Positions 33,920 through 46,722 of a DNA stretch of 64,000 bases are shown in pieces. The position numbers were made by a program, and so were the translations under genes. Each line of letters starts with the position of its first letter. Within the stretch, counting starts at the first letter, position 1. The stretch comes from Niebla homalea (Eukaryota; Ascomycota; Lecanoromycetes; Lecanorales; Ramalinaceae), in NCBI GenBank assembly GCA_019925105.1, contig JAHGAU010000010.1, positions 310,001 through 374,000 of the forward strand, in the 5' to 3' direction. Under the pieces are notes generated by a model. The model searched no databases, was not told the DNA's origin, and saw only the letters and a program-made list of their open reading frames with translations.

Positions 33920-36804
33920 ATGTCGGGCGGGATGAATGCTCGTTCCACTGCACAACACGAGCGAGTCCCTTCAGCATCATTCAGCCTGAGGGGCCCTGCA
34001 GCGCGTGCTGCCACAAGAGAGCGACCCAATTCCTCCAGTGAGGTTGCGCCTGATGATTCCGCAAGCAATGTGTCGCATCGAAGGGTAGCTCCAGGTCCCA
34101 GCAAGGTCAACGGCAGCTCCAAAATCTTTAGCGAAAGATTGACTGAGAGGACCCGAACCACAACCAAGGATCTTGTACACTCTCAAGCCCGAAGTCCCCT
34201 CAAGACTTCATTTGATAGCGTGGGTAGTGGGCATGGCGCGAGAGGTGCGATATCTGCCCAAGATGGGCAGCAATCGGCTCGACCAATGTCTGCCCCACGG
34301 AGGGAGAAGAAAACTCCAAGTACGTCTACCCCAGTGTCTCCCTCGAAAGGACGTAGGACAATTTGCTGAACCGCTGCTGAACAGTACCCTGGAAACCCAC
34401 GGCTTGTCTTGTCGCCCATACCAAAGCCCCACTAGCATCTCGTGTCTCCAACCCGCCACCATCTACTCATGTTCCCGAATCCCTCAACCCCCAACCATTC
34501 AAGCAGATCCCTTCGGAAAGGCAAGAAACTTGTATTTTGGATGATTTGTTATTCGTATTGATGGGTTATGAAGGGCAATGGATTCGTTATGACGAGAAAT
34601 ATGACGCATCATCAGAGAAGGCTCGCTTGGCTGGACCTGATTTCAAGATTTTGCCGGGTCTGGACCCCAGCTTGCGGGATCTTGCAACATCTATTCTCAA
34701 AATAGCCACCTATCACAAGGCTCTGGAAGCCTTTGTGGAGGTGCAGAGTCGAGAGGAGCTCGGCATGATCAATCACGCCTTGTGTGCATCAATTTCGAGA
34801 TATCTGAAAGAGTATCTCACCTTGATACTGCAACTCGAACACCAATTAATCACGAACAAGACTTTCACCTTGCACCAATTGCGCCTGTACACGCTGAACA
34901 CAAGTCATGTTATGTATCAGCTGTATGCTTTGGCCCAGGAGCTCCTCAAAAAGAACGCTTTGCTCGAGGAAGATCTCGATGACTCGATTGACGGTTTGGA
35001 TGATGTAGACAATATCCTCGAGCAACTGCGGGAGGGAGGCGACCTGGTGCCCGGTGGTCTTGCTAAGAAGGTTTGCAAAGGGGGCAATGTCATTCGGCTA
35101 CTGACGGAAAGGCTTGCCTTCATGTCAGGAGATCCTGCCGCAAGAGAATTGCTACAGAACATGCTCCGTGACGCGAGCCGACCATACATGAAAATGTTGA
35201 ACGAATGGCTACATCATGGCGGGATCAAGGATCCACATGGGGAGTTCCTAATCAAGGAGCAGCAAAGTATCAAGCGTGAACGGCTCGAAGAGGACTACAC
35301 CGATGAGTATTGGGAGAAGCGCTACACCATCCGAGACAATGATGTTCCACCGCAGCTTGAAGCCGTGAAGGAGAAAGTGCTGCTTGCCGGCAAGTACCTC
35401 AACGTCGTTCGAGAGTGTGGTGGGGTCGATGTCAGCAAAGAAGTCAGAGATGTACCAACGACGTTCGACGACCCTGCTTTCCTCGACAACGTCAATGCGG
35501 CTTATGCATACGCCAATTCCTCTCTCCTTAACCTCCTCCTTACGACACACGCATTATCGGATCGCCTCCGCTCGATGAAACATTACTTCTTCCTTGACCG
35601 ATCCGACTTTTTCACATATTTCCTCGACTTAAGCGCATCCGAATTGAAGAAACCGTGGCGACTTGTCAATGTTGGCAAATTACAATCCCTACTTGACCTT
35701 GTCCTACGGCAGCCGGGCACAATAGCCGCCCAAGATCCTTTCAAAGAAGACATCAAGGTGCAAATGAGTAACGTCGGTCTCACTCAGTTGGTCATGCGAG
35801 TGGTAAACGTCAAAGGATTCGACGAAGCCACCGCCAACGACGAGCCTGCCGCGTTGGACAAATATCGCACTCCAGCAGCAGCTGCCAAAGACAAAGTCGA
35901 CGACGAAAACAAAATGACTGGCTTCGAAGCCCTTGAATTTAAGTTCTCCGTCCCCTTCCCCCTCTCCCTAGTCATCAGCAGCAAGACCGTCTTCCGTTAC
36001 CAGATCCTCTTCCGCTACCTTCTATCCATGCGCCATCTAGAAGGCCAACTCGTCAACAGCTGGGAAGACCACAATCAGATCCTAAGCTGGACTCACCGCA
36101 CCAACGACCGCAAACTCGAAAAGTGGAAACGCAAAGCCTGGACGTTGCGCGCCAGGATGCTTGTCTTCGTGCAGCAAACGACCTACTACTGCACCGCGGA
36201 AGTCATCGAGCCGAATTGGCAGGCGTTAATGGCCCGCGTCAATGGCGAGGACACTACCTCAAGACCGTCGTCATCCTCGCAATCATCCAGCAGACCTGGC
36301 GGACCGACAAAAGTATCAAGGACGGTAGACGAGCTGATGGAAGACCACGTTGATTTCCTGGATACCTGCTTGAAGGAATGCATGCTCATGAACTCGAAAC
36401 TACTCAAGATCCACTCCCGTCTCCTTTCCACCTGCACTTTCTTCGCCACCTACACTACTTCATTGACGCGCACACTCTTCACCCTCTCATCTTCTTCTGC
36501 TGCTTCCTCAGGTGGGGCCCTCCTTAACACGCCCGCTCACACAGCTTACCTCACATCCATCTACCCACCCAACCGACCCATCCCGCCGGAACAATACCAA
36601 GCTGCCCCACCAGGGAAATTGGATGATCTTTACGAGATGCTTGGGAAATACGAAAGCAACTTCGAACACCATCTTAAGCTGCTGCTGGATGCGCTGGACT
36701 ACTACGCTGCGACGGAGACGGTGGCGCTGGGGCGGCTATGCGCGGTGTTGGGGAGTGCGATGCCTGGTGGCAATGGTGGGAGGGAGCAGGGTGCAGACAG
36801 GTGA
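33920..36804 (+). CDS. Gamma-tubulin complex component 2 (Spc97/GCP2)
   Basis: GCP2/Spc97 pairs with GCP3 to bind gamma-tubulin and nucleate microtubules at the spindle pole body. Exon 1 is 33920-34319. The donor at 34320 is a strong GTACGT. The acceptor is most likely AACAG at 34384, giving exon 2 34385-36804 and about 939 aa; an acceptor at 34435 would also keep the phase. The first part is a disordered Ser-rich leader. The conserved GCP core starts at ETCILDDLLFVLMGYEGQWI and includes DPSLRDLATSILKIA, SISRYLKEYLTLILQLE, HYFFLDRSDFFTYFLDL, and FSVPFPLSLVISSKTVFRYQ followed by LFRYLLSMRHLE in the C-terminal gamma-tubulin-binding domain. The frame has no ATG at the exon 2 start, which is why the first exon is needed. 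Confidence 0.92.
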
Positions 36805-38557
36805 TAGGTGTTAAGAGTACTCGTTTGGCGTTGCAATTTAATAGGTGGGTACGACCGAACCTATCAGGGGGTTTGGGAGGGATAGGGACAGCGGGCAGAG
36901 ATTACGCCAATAATGATTTTCACGTAGGCGAACCATCTTCCCTGCTTATCTTCCCAATCTTGCATTGCGCATACACGGTACCTAGGCTTGTTGAACAATT
37001 CCCAACCTCAAGTTACCAGCATCGAAGTAACAGGTACAAATATTCCCGAAAGAGATTTCCTCCCTCTTGTTCTTCCCAAGTCCTGTCATGTGATACATTC
37101 TCCTCCCCCCCTCCTCCTTTTCTCCCAAAATCCTGACACTCTTCACCCCTCCCCCTCCATCCCACCATCATACGTATTATCGTGGAAAAACGGGCGCGGC
37201 ACAGGGCAATCCCCCAGAAAGATGCGAAAACCACACATGAGGATCAGTCTTTGAACGACAGAGCCTTCAGAACATCGGGCCGTTTCCCTTTCGTAGAGAC
37301 TCGAGGCTCCGCCCAGCTGGATGGGATCCTACCTTTCCCGCCACGTTTCAACCCTCCCTTTTTCTTTCTTTTCTTTCTGAATACGGAAAGTATGTTGCAG
37401 AATTGCAATGGTTGCAATCAAGGAATCCGGAAATGTCACCCCCTCCCCCTCCCCCACCCAACACATTTATTTACCGAAGGAAAGGTGGGAAGCAATGAAA
37501 GAGCAAAAGTGATGAAATAACAAGTGGCAATGGGGTGCAATTGAAGAGGGCCGAAAACCCCATACACGTGAGTGAGGTGTAGGAAGTATGCTATGCTATC
37601 TCGTCTTGCCTTTGCTTTTCAAAGTGTGTACGAATTGATTCCACCCTTAGTCAGCCCTTTGTGGTGGTTGTATACCCTTATGCACCCAATCGCATCCCTG
37701 GTGTCTTCCGTGATCTCCCCTTTCCAACCGATAAAATATCTTGCGCACACAAACGTCGCCGATGTATACATGTCGGGTATGAGATGGGAGCATGAAGATG
37801 AGATCCGTAGTTATTGCCAGGTAAATACCCATGCTTTGCCCAAACGCGTAGATCAGCAAAAGATTGGAACGGAGAACGGAAGCTGAAGATTAATACGGAT
37901 TATATCATGCATCCCTTGTAGGGATATTCTGGCTACTTCTTCTTTTCTACGATAATGTGCGATATCTGGACAAGGGTCGCCACAATAATAACCGTTTTTT
38001 CCCCCAGCATAGCTCTCTATTCAGGGCCAGAGAGAGAGACACACAAAGAGAAGAGAGGGGGAGAAATGGGGGGAAGTGATCCAAAGGTATAGGAAAGCTC
38101 TTTTTTTCTTTTTTCTCTCTCTTTTTTCTTATTCTTTCCCCCCCCTTCCAATCCATTCTGTATAGATTGCATTCAACTCCAAATGAAGATTTACCCAATG
38201 TCAAGATCTTTGTCACTGCTTTCACACAACGTGTCCCCGTAGGTTGTGCCATGCAGCTAGGTGTACCTGATCTACCAGTCAAACGGAGTGAGGAGATTGT
38301 GCACAAGCTGGCAACGTGCAAGGTTGCCCGGCTGTAGATGGTATCAACGCTGCTCTCTATTCGTACACACGTCGGAATATCATGCTGTACTGTGCAGCTA
38401 AGTACATGAAAGGGTCAGTTGGCACAAGGGATAAGCACAATTTTCGGCCCAGACATCAAAGCAAAGCACCGTGCCATCTTGCTCATCGTAGAGTCATCAC
38501 ACATCGCATCACATCATAACACCAATCACAAACCTCCACGTTGATCCCCCGCTATAC
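36805..38557. other. Convergent spacer of 1.75 kb, no gene seen
   Basis: This lies between convergent Spc97 and the second Zn2Cys6 gene. It holds several C/T-rich runs (about 37090-37170, 37340-37380, 37440-37460, 38100-38150). No domain-bearing frame was found. Confidence 0.5.
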
Positions 38558-41500
38558 TTAATCACCCAAACTCAACTCCCTCATATCCTCGTCCACGGAC
38601 AAAATCCCCATCGCCCAATACACCCTCGTCCCCGCATTCACCTTCACAAACCTGCGATCGTTGTTATCCTTCGGCACCTCCATCAACTTCTCCGGATCCC
38701 GGCTCCGGCCCGCGATACGATCATCTTTGGCCCCCTTATTCATTGTCCGCTCATAAGGTGGCCCTCTGCCCAGCTCCGCGAAATGGATCCACGCGCGCTC
38801 ACACCCGGAAGCAATCAGCGCGCTGGTCTGCCACCCTGTCAGGCGCGCCACGTCGCGGAGTTTGGTAATGGTCCACCCCCGCTGCGCCGCGTCGCGGTAT
38901 TGAATCCCCGCGTGGAAGAGGCCCATGCAGACGTCCATGAGGGCGGCGCCGTGGTGCGGGTTCAGCGGCGCCGTGTTGGAGACGGGCTGGATGCCGGCGC
39001 AGATGCGTCCGACGGTGTTGGCGTAGCTGGCGGTGGACGGAGCGGCAACGCCGGAGGCGACCATGGCGGCCGGGGGCATGGATGGCGCTACGCGGTTGAG
39101 GATGATGCGGCCGCTGTGGAAGAGGCAGAGCACGCAGGCGATGCTGTAGGAGCGGTAGTAGATGGCCGGGCCGAAGGGGGTGGATAAGGGGGTCATGTGC
39201 TCGGGGGAGAGGGGCTCGTAGGAGGGGCCGAGGGAGGCGTGGAAGGTGTCGAATGCGGTGGCGATGGCGTTCCACTCCGCCTGCGCCTCGGCGAAGGCGA
39301 TCTTGAGTGGTTTGGATTCGGATGGTACAGGGCCGGTGTAGATGCGATCATGCGAGGCCTGGTCGAAGCCACTGGGTACGGTGACAGGGCCCGGGTCCGG
39401 GATCATGCCGTACATGGGTGCCTGTCTGGGAGGGCTAGGATTGTTTGATGGCCGCGGCGACGAGCGCTTGGCCGCCTTCTGAGACTCGTTGAACGCGCGC
39501 TTTTTGCGGGGAAGATCCCTCCCTGCAAATTCCGCCAGTCGAGCCATTAATAGGAGGAGATGGTCCATACTACCATAGACGGCGTCCTGTCTACCGACTG
39601 CTGCTCGTGGCGGAATGTGTGCCCAGCGTTCATACGTCAAGCTTGTTGCAGAAGGGGTTAGCAGATGGCAATCCATGGAGCTCAGTTCGCTTACAGAAGA
39701 CGGTTACCGCTGATGATACTTTGATACACGTCTTGCTTGGCATACCACCAGAACAGGTCAAGCTGAATCTCGTACTCATCAACATCCTTTTGTGACAGTG
39801 GTCGCTCTGGCTGAGGAAGGGCTCCCACATCCACGATGATCCCTCCTACCCTGTCACTGCCTACCTCCCAGCCCATGATATTACTAATTAGATTCCGATC
39901 AAGTCTCTTATCATTCAGAGTCATTATGTCAGTGGATGTGCGATGAGGAAGATGATTGCTGCTGCGGTGACTGCTTCTTGAGCGACGTAAATTCTCCTCC
40001 TGGTCTTTCCTCTGCCGGAAAGCCTCCACTCTCTTCGACATCTTGTCAAAGGGGATTTCCATGACAAGCTCCCGAGCACCAGAAAGGTGGCTGTTCCATT
40101 TGCTGTGCTCTGCAGTCGTGACTTCATAGAAGCCGAGCAATAGTGTTGCGGCAAGGGTGGCTGGCTCGTTCCTCTTTTTGGGGTGACCGAGAGCTTTGGC
40201 AACCCGCCTCAAAGCATAATGGTAATGACGGAGAGAAGGCGTTGGAGAAGTTTGCTGTAGCTTGGCAATGTGCAGACTGGCCAGAGCCAGCATGGCGTGC
40301 ATAAGACCTTGATCATGAAGCGCGAGCATGGGCAAGGTATATGACCACAAGGCCTGCTGAGATTTGGGAACGGCATGTCCACTGAAGACCACGGCTGGAT
40401 TTGAAGGATGTCGCTCACATACATGCAACGTTGGCCCGGTGGAGGTGATGAAGTGGCAGAATACCCGGGCGGTCTGAGCATCTTTCAAGGGAGATGCTGC
40501 GTAGCAAGGATTATACGCAGCCAGAACATTCGACTCGTTCAAAAGATTGTTTATCGACCGCATGTCCCCATTATTGACATGTGCGTGTCTTGCGATGATA
40601 AAACCTAGATCGGATCGTGAAGTATCTGGCCTGGATACTGCACCTTCCTCGTCCGATTCGACGTCAAACCAATCGTCGTCCGGCTCCATTTGAAGCGAGG
40701 TGTCGCCCGGCAGTCCGTATATTTGATTTTGGTCTTTCACCTGGGCATTGACGAACTCCTGGGCATAGTGAGCGAGAGGTGTCAAATGCCTATTGCCAAT
40801 CGGGGTATTGGCCCACACTGGTTGTATATGCATGTTCGGCTTCATTGTGGAATCTGGGATGGCGGGTCGCTGCACCTGTTGATTTTCAAGTGTTCGCCTG
40901 TTGCTGAGGCTGTGGGGGCTGAAATTGTACTGAATATCATTGGGAGTCGTGATATTTGACTGAGGAAATCGGGAGTCTGGACTGTATGGCCACCCCTTAG
41001 ACGTCAGGGGATAGCTCGTAGTGTCTGAGCCATGTGATGTTGGGATATCCTGGTGGTGATACTGGTTGCCGGTGGTGATGTGGTGATAATCCGATGGATC
41101 CAGCACCCCCTCATGGTTATGATATGCATTGACATGCCGGGGTGGGGTGAAAACAGGGCCTGCGGGAGCGGTGGTCGGTACGTATCCATTGCTCGACGGG
41201 ACAAAGCCAGAAGGATCAGGCATGACACCGAACGCATCTTGGGGTCCCCAAATGGAGTTAGTACCAGAGATTGGGGTAGAAGGGGGCTCCATGCCCTCCA
41301 TGGAAGGTCGTGGTGCAATGGCAGTGTAGGAAGCACCTTCCATGGGAACCATCGAACCAGGAGCGTAAAGATTGGTGACATCCGGGAGTTGGTATCCGTG
41401 CTGGGTGTAATAAGCTCCTTGGACAGGGATAGGGGCTCGGCCTGATGACTCTTTGAAGACGACCCTGGGAATATAGCCCTCACAATCACGCTTGGATTTG

Positions 41501-41794
41501 GCACAATTCTTGCATGTCGGCCTTTCTTCACCGCACTTGATGCGCCGTTTACGACATGCTAGCCTCGATTAGCCATCTGGGGGGGTGAGATGATGTTCAA
41601 GCAAGCTCACTCAGGCATCCAGTCTTGGTCCTCTTGCGCGCCTTGAGCGCGGTTGCGACTTTGCTCACCTCTGAAGTCTGAGCATTCTCTGGCTGCCGGG
41701 GCGCAGGCATATAGTCTTGCGTACCGCGGTCGTCGTATGGCATAGTACCCCCTTGCACCGAATGTAAAGATGACAAAGGTGGGGCAGTGGTCAT
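38558..41794 (-). CDS. Zn2Cys6 transcription factor (Fungal_trans_2-like)
   Basis: Three exons: 41794-41611, 41558-39695 and 39641-38558, for 1043 aa. Introns 41559-41610 (52 bp) and 39642-39694 (53 bp) have GTGAGC and GTAAGC donors and consistent phases. The first splits the zinc cluster: GCL joins TCRKRRIKCGEERPTCKNC, giving Cys 60, 63, 70, 77, 80 and 87 (CX2CX6CX6CX2CX6C). A long Pro/Ser/Gln-rich linker follows. Then comes a helical domain (FCHFITSTGPTLHVCERHPS, ALWSYTLPMLALHDQGLMHA, MLALASLHIAKLQ, AATLLLGFYEVTTAEHSKWN, HLSGARELV) typical of PF11951. ATG 41794 was chosen because the upstream frame offers only TTG. Targets are unknown. Confidence 0.85.
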
Positions 41795-44700
41795 GGCTCC
41801 TCCTCCCTCTTCTGAGACGTTTGACGGAGGAAGTTGACAAAGATGGGGCAGAATACAAAGACAACGGGGCTGTATACTTGCTGGGTCAAGGAATGAAGAA
41901 GACAGTCTCACAGGATGGTAGAGATTGGTGCCTTTTAGAGGGTTCAAGGAGGGACGATTCGAGCAGTTTAACGTTACATCGGCTTTCAGCGAGACCAATT
42001 GAGATGCATGAATGCTTTCCTGCAGGTCCTTCAGGCTGTGGCAGCGTCAAGTTTGGGGGCGACGTGGGGATATGGAGTGGAGGGTGTATAAGGTGCGGAT
42101 CGATTGGCAGCGCGTTTCAATTGATATGATCCTGCTCCAGCAGGAGAGTAGGAAGCAGTCATGTTTTATAGACTGTGGAAAGGAAGAAGAGGGTAGGTAC
42201 GGATGATCACAGACAATTGCGCCGATTGAATAGGATGAGGAAGAGACGAAGAGTCAAAAAACAAATAGTCACTAGAGGTACCAACCAAGTACAAACGGCC
42301 TCCTAAGGCTCCAAAACCACTGTCAATAATAATAATACTTCGAATGACCGGTGGGACTGAGCCGCTCCCCGCTGGGCCATGAACAAACCCGCGATGCCAA
42401 TCACGGGAAGAGCGTCATGGACATGGTCAAAATGGATCCACGGGTCGTGCTTAAATGTGCCAAGCCTTGGACTGTCAAGGGAACTCAAATTTTAAGAATT
42501 TTCGGTACGCCACAAGCATCTCACTCTCATCATCTGCAACCTTTAGTTCTTTACTGCATAATTACTGCATTATTTATCAACTAGTGGGAATCTTGGATTA
42601 GGTGTGAGCCTACGAGACAATCAGCTTTGCGTCCGATTTGATTTTCTCATGACATTTCTTAAACCGTGATGATTGATACTACCTTACCCCTTTCAATCCT
42701 TCCAACCTCTTAGCATTGCAGGCCTAATCTGGACATGGACAGGAGGCAAAGCATTAGCCAATGTACCTTACCTGCTCCTTGCATGTCAGTGATCGCGGTC
42801 ACATGCATTCGCATTCTCACTTGATGTTTTCTTGTAAGTTGCAATCTCTCAAATTGGCTTCGACGAAGATAGCTCCCCCAGGCCCAAAAACCCCATTTTC
42901 CAACATAAGGCGGACGCTAGACCAGGAGACAGCAATTAGACGCGGTTCTACTTCCCTAGGCTGAGATGTGGAGCAGCACAGACAGTAAACTTGGCCATTG
43001 GTGCATTGGGAAGCAACCTCATAATATTAATAGGCTGCCTGGCGGCACGACCATCTTTCGAGTAGAGTGCTAATAACGAGCAAAGACAACTAGAGAACAG
43101 ACGTAAGGGGGGGTGGACCGTAGTACGACCGTACAGAATATTGACCCCTGCCTGATCAGCTATTTCCCGATCATTACTTCACAAAAAGATCCCTCTGCAT
43201 TGTAATGCTTAATACGGGTCATTTGATCCTCAGGCCTCAGCATCGATCCAGATGAATGGCCTTGCTAGCCTTGCAGTGTCGAATGGTGTCTGGCAGCTTT
43301 CACAAATCAAAATCGAAGGATAATAGGTACCCCAACTAGGTAGGCTGATGGGCTGGGCCCCACCGAGCACAACCTACGGCCGTAAGACTACTCTTTGCCG
43401 CTGCAATTGCTGTGTAAAATGATAAATCCAATCAATTTCAACCGAATCTTTTCTTCAACTATTTCGGAAATCTTGCAGCTTTTCCATCCGGCCGATGGTG
43501 AGCTGATGCTGGATTGAAGCCTCCAACATCGTGGAGCACTACCCTTTACCCCCTTGCCTACCACTCATAGTTTGCCAGAAGACGGCAGGCGCACACTAAG
43601 CAATCACGCACCGGCCGCTAGCTAACCTCCTCACCAAAACATAGGCGGTGACACGAAAGAAACGACTCCCAGGATAGCACGGCCATCTCATGTGTGTCAT
43701 CCGTATCACCCTGCAGCAGATATGCCGACAGCATGAGTGCATTACTGCTGCAGCTCTCGGCAACTCTGAGAATAGCCACCACGCGACTCCGTAGTAAGTG
43801 GCCCAGACCACCGCGCTCGCTGGGATCTTTAATAGGTCATTGCGCATGGCGACATCATGCACCTCAGTGCCCTCAAATCGCCCCATTTTCCCAATCTTCC
43901 TAGGTACAATCTATTTGGCAGATTCCATCCCCATTTGATGTCCACGATGATTGGAGCTCCCGAAAGATCTTGCCGACATGCCTATTTGGGGCCACAGGTC
44001 AATCGATGCCACGCGCATTGGTACATTTGTATCGTTGTACCAATGCCACGTAGTTCTATGCGGCTGCAGCGTTTCGACCCGACGGCTGCAACTATTGCAT
44101 GGCCATGACATGTGCCTCCGTGCCTCGTGCCTCGTGGGGTACTTGCATGCTGGTGCATGCGACACGGCTGTATTAATGGTTGATGTCCGTTCCTACATCA
44201 TCGCCATTTTTGTGATTGTCATTGTGGGAGCGTAAATCAAATAGCAAGGGAGCTGACCGCCCAATCCTAGGCCATGTGCTTTGCGCTCACTTCCGTCGCA
44301 TGACATCTTTGTCACAACCCTTGACAACCTTCGGTCCTTACACAAGTGCCGACAGGCCATTTGTCTTGCCAGTACTTCTCAGACAAGGCAGACGGCCCAC
44401 TCCGTAAGGGTGGTGATGATGTTGATACCTGCATCAAAGCCATTGAAGAAGACACTTGCTCCGATTACCACAAAGACTACAGGCAACACGTGACTACTTC
44501 ATCCGTGTCTGATCATGTAGCCCAATACTTGATCAACGTCCAAGTAAGGAACAGTATAGAACTCCTTCAGCAGTGGGAGTCTGGCCTTCGCTGATGCTGC
44601 TTGCATTGATCGAACCTGAAAGGTATTGCGATTGGACTTTCCTGTTGCCGTGACTTTTCTCTGGGGACAACACGGACTTACACGTAGGGTGTATGAATGC

Positions 44701-45776
44701 ACATTCCCATCTGAATTCAATGGTCTCCAATCAGGAAGATGCTCCTCAATCTGTTCATGAACCAATCGACTTGATTGGCCTCCCAAATGTTCCGAACATG
44801 ATACATATGGACTAGCCGCGTTGCACTTGAGACAAATCTGGCCATACTTGTTCGCTTTCCAGAGCAACATATTCAAAAGCAATCCTCTTTACTAAATGCA
44901 ATCTAACCAAATCACTTCAATCACGCTCTTTTACCCTATCCTGGCCACGTTTCAACCAGCCAAAATCTTCATCTTGCAAAACTAGTCCGCCATCCTTGAC
45001 CACTTACAGATCTTCACTGATGACCTTAACCAAATTCACAGAGGACCCTATTTCAACCTATTAAACCCATTCCAGCAAACCTTTCCCACCTTGTAAAATA
45101 GGTACACCATATCGAGCCTCGTACATTCTACATAAATCTGACAATCACCTGTGCCTGAAAGGATATGTGCTATTGGCATCCGTTAAATGCAGATAAATAG
45201 CTCATCCGCTCGCATACCCAATTCATCACGTTCCGCTACTCTCCTGCCCTTGCTTGCCCCTTACCGACACTCTTCTCCTCCCTGCCGTGATTCCCACTCG
45301 CACCATCTCTACCATTCCCCCCCTGCTCACGGTGTCACATCGACACTCGGCCTCGGCCTTCTTCTACCCCCAAAAATGTTCTATATCTTTCCATCTCAAG
45401 CAACCCCTCATCAAGCCGTAAATACAATCCCCCTCCCATGCTCGGCCACACCATTCCACTCCTCCTCTGCCATGTAAAAGCCATCCCAGCGAGCAATGCC
45501 GCACGTACGCCATCCCGTCCCCTCCCTGTGGCGGCGGGGTGGGAGCCCCGGACATAATAATATTGCTCGCAATCAATCCAAGGCAGCGAAGACGCCACGC
45601 CTCATGGCTTGCCTGCGCTCCCCTCTCTGGCCCCCCCAATTTGCGAGCGCGCGTACGTTTGCGGGTGCGGTAGCACATCACAACTGAGAGGGTTTTAGTT
45701 TAGTTCGGGGCCAACCGTCCTCTTGACATTGGGATTTTCGATTTGAGCCGCCCGCGTGGGAGGGGGGAGGGTAAGG
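41795..45776. other. Gene-poor region of 4 kb upstream of the regulator
   Basis: About 4 kb without a supportable gene, upstream of the 1043-aa regulator and downstream of the weak gene at 45777. Many small frames exist on both strands, none with a domain or protein-like composition. C-rich DNA at 45280-45480 and at 46410 onward suggests promoter-like tracts. A noncoding RNA cannot be judged from sequence alone. Confidence 0.45.
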
Positions 45777-46250
45777 TTACACCGCCCTTCTTGCCTCGCT
45801 GTCCCCCTCCTCATGACCCGCTTCTGCTCTTCCCTTCTCACCCCCAACCCTCCGTATGCTACCGTCGTCCTCATCGTCCCGACTAGAGGGTTCATCGGAG
45901 CGCTCCTCACGTGCATCCAACGCCACCGAATCCCTTGCCTCTCCTGCACCACGCCTCCCGAGACGGATCTCGCTTCCAGCAGTGGATGTATCTAACTTCT
46001 GCATATCCTCCTCCAATGATGATGATGATGTTCCATGGCCTATCTGCGGGAACTTCCCCCACACGTTTCCCCACTCAAAGCGCCACCGTGCCCAGTGATA
46101 TGAGGAGAAATGGGGAGGGATACAAGAGACCACAAAGCAACATTTTTTCGTAATGGGGCCACAAACAGGGTTTTTTGCACCATCCAAGCCAGGCCCGGGG
46201 TCGTGTGTGGTGGGTGGCATATGCGATTTGTACAATGGGGTGGAGAGCAT
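45777..46250 (-). CDS. Possible small hypothetical protein with acidic tail
   Basis: A 157-aa frame with an ATG at 46250. The second half (RWRFEWGNVWGKFPQIGHGT, then GEARDSVALDAREERSDEPS and a charged end) has protein-like composition. The first 45 residues do not. A neighbouring minus frame at 46322-46648 with hydrophobic segments might be another exon, but I found no clean splice pair. I recognise no family. Low confidence. Confidence 0.25.
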   Translation of the reverse strand: MLSTPLYKSHMPPTTHDPGPGLDGAKNPVCGPITKKCCFVVSCIPPHFSSYHWARWRFEWGNVWGKFPQIGHGTSSSSLEEDMQKLDTSTAGSEIRLGRRGAGEARDSVALDAREERSDEPSSRDDEDDGSIRRVGGEKGRAEAGHEEGDSEARRAV

Positions 46251-46722
46251 GTATGTTTGTTCGCGGGGCCGTGGCGGTGGGTGGGTGGGTGGGTGGTTTG
46301 GAGGAGGCGGTTGTGAGTGTTTTATGGAAGGAGAGGGTTGTTGGATTCGCGACGTGGGATAGGGATGACAGGATCGAATTGGGGGTGGGGGGTTTGCAGT
46401 GGTGGAGGATGCAAGTTGAGTGGGCAGGCATGGTGCAGGCTTGAGGTGAGTCGGTGGAAAGCGTTGGTGGTGGAAGGGGGGGCTGGTGCAGCATGTAGAA
46501 CAGAAAGATGAGAGAGAGATGTAAGCGATAAGGAGAAGATGAGAACCGTAGTCATGACGACGGCCGTTTTAATTCTTAGATCAGAGAAGAGTGATAGAGT
46601 TAACCGGAATTTTGTAAACAGGGACTTCAATGAGGACGAGACTACCACTCATTCGAATATTCGATCGCTGGAGGCAATACGTAGAATAAAACCTTCTGTA
46701 GTAAATCCTTGCAATCATTGTC
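46251..46722. other. Spacer between minus-strand genes
   Basis: Contains a G-rich stretch with GGGTGGGTGGGTGG at about 46278 (G-quadruplex-like on the plus strand). A hydrophobic minus frame at 46322-46648 is unassigned. Confidence 0.4.

Noticed and set aside
38783..39187. 134-aa plus frame inside the second regulator
   Set aside because: Antisense shadow of the GC-rich last exon.
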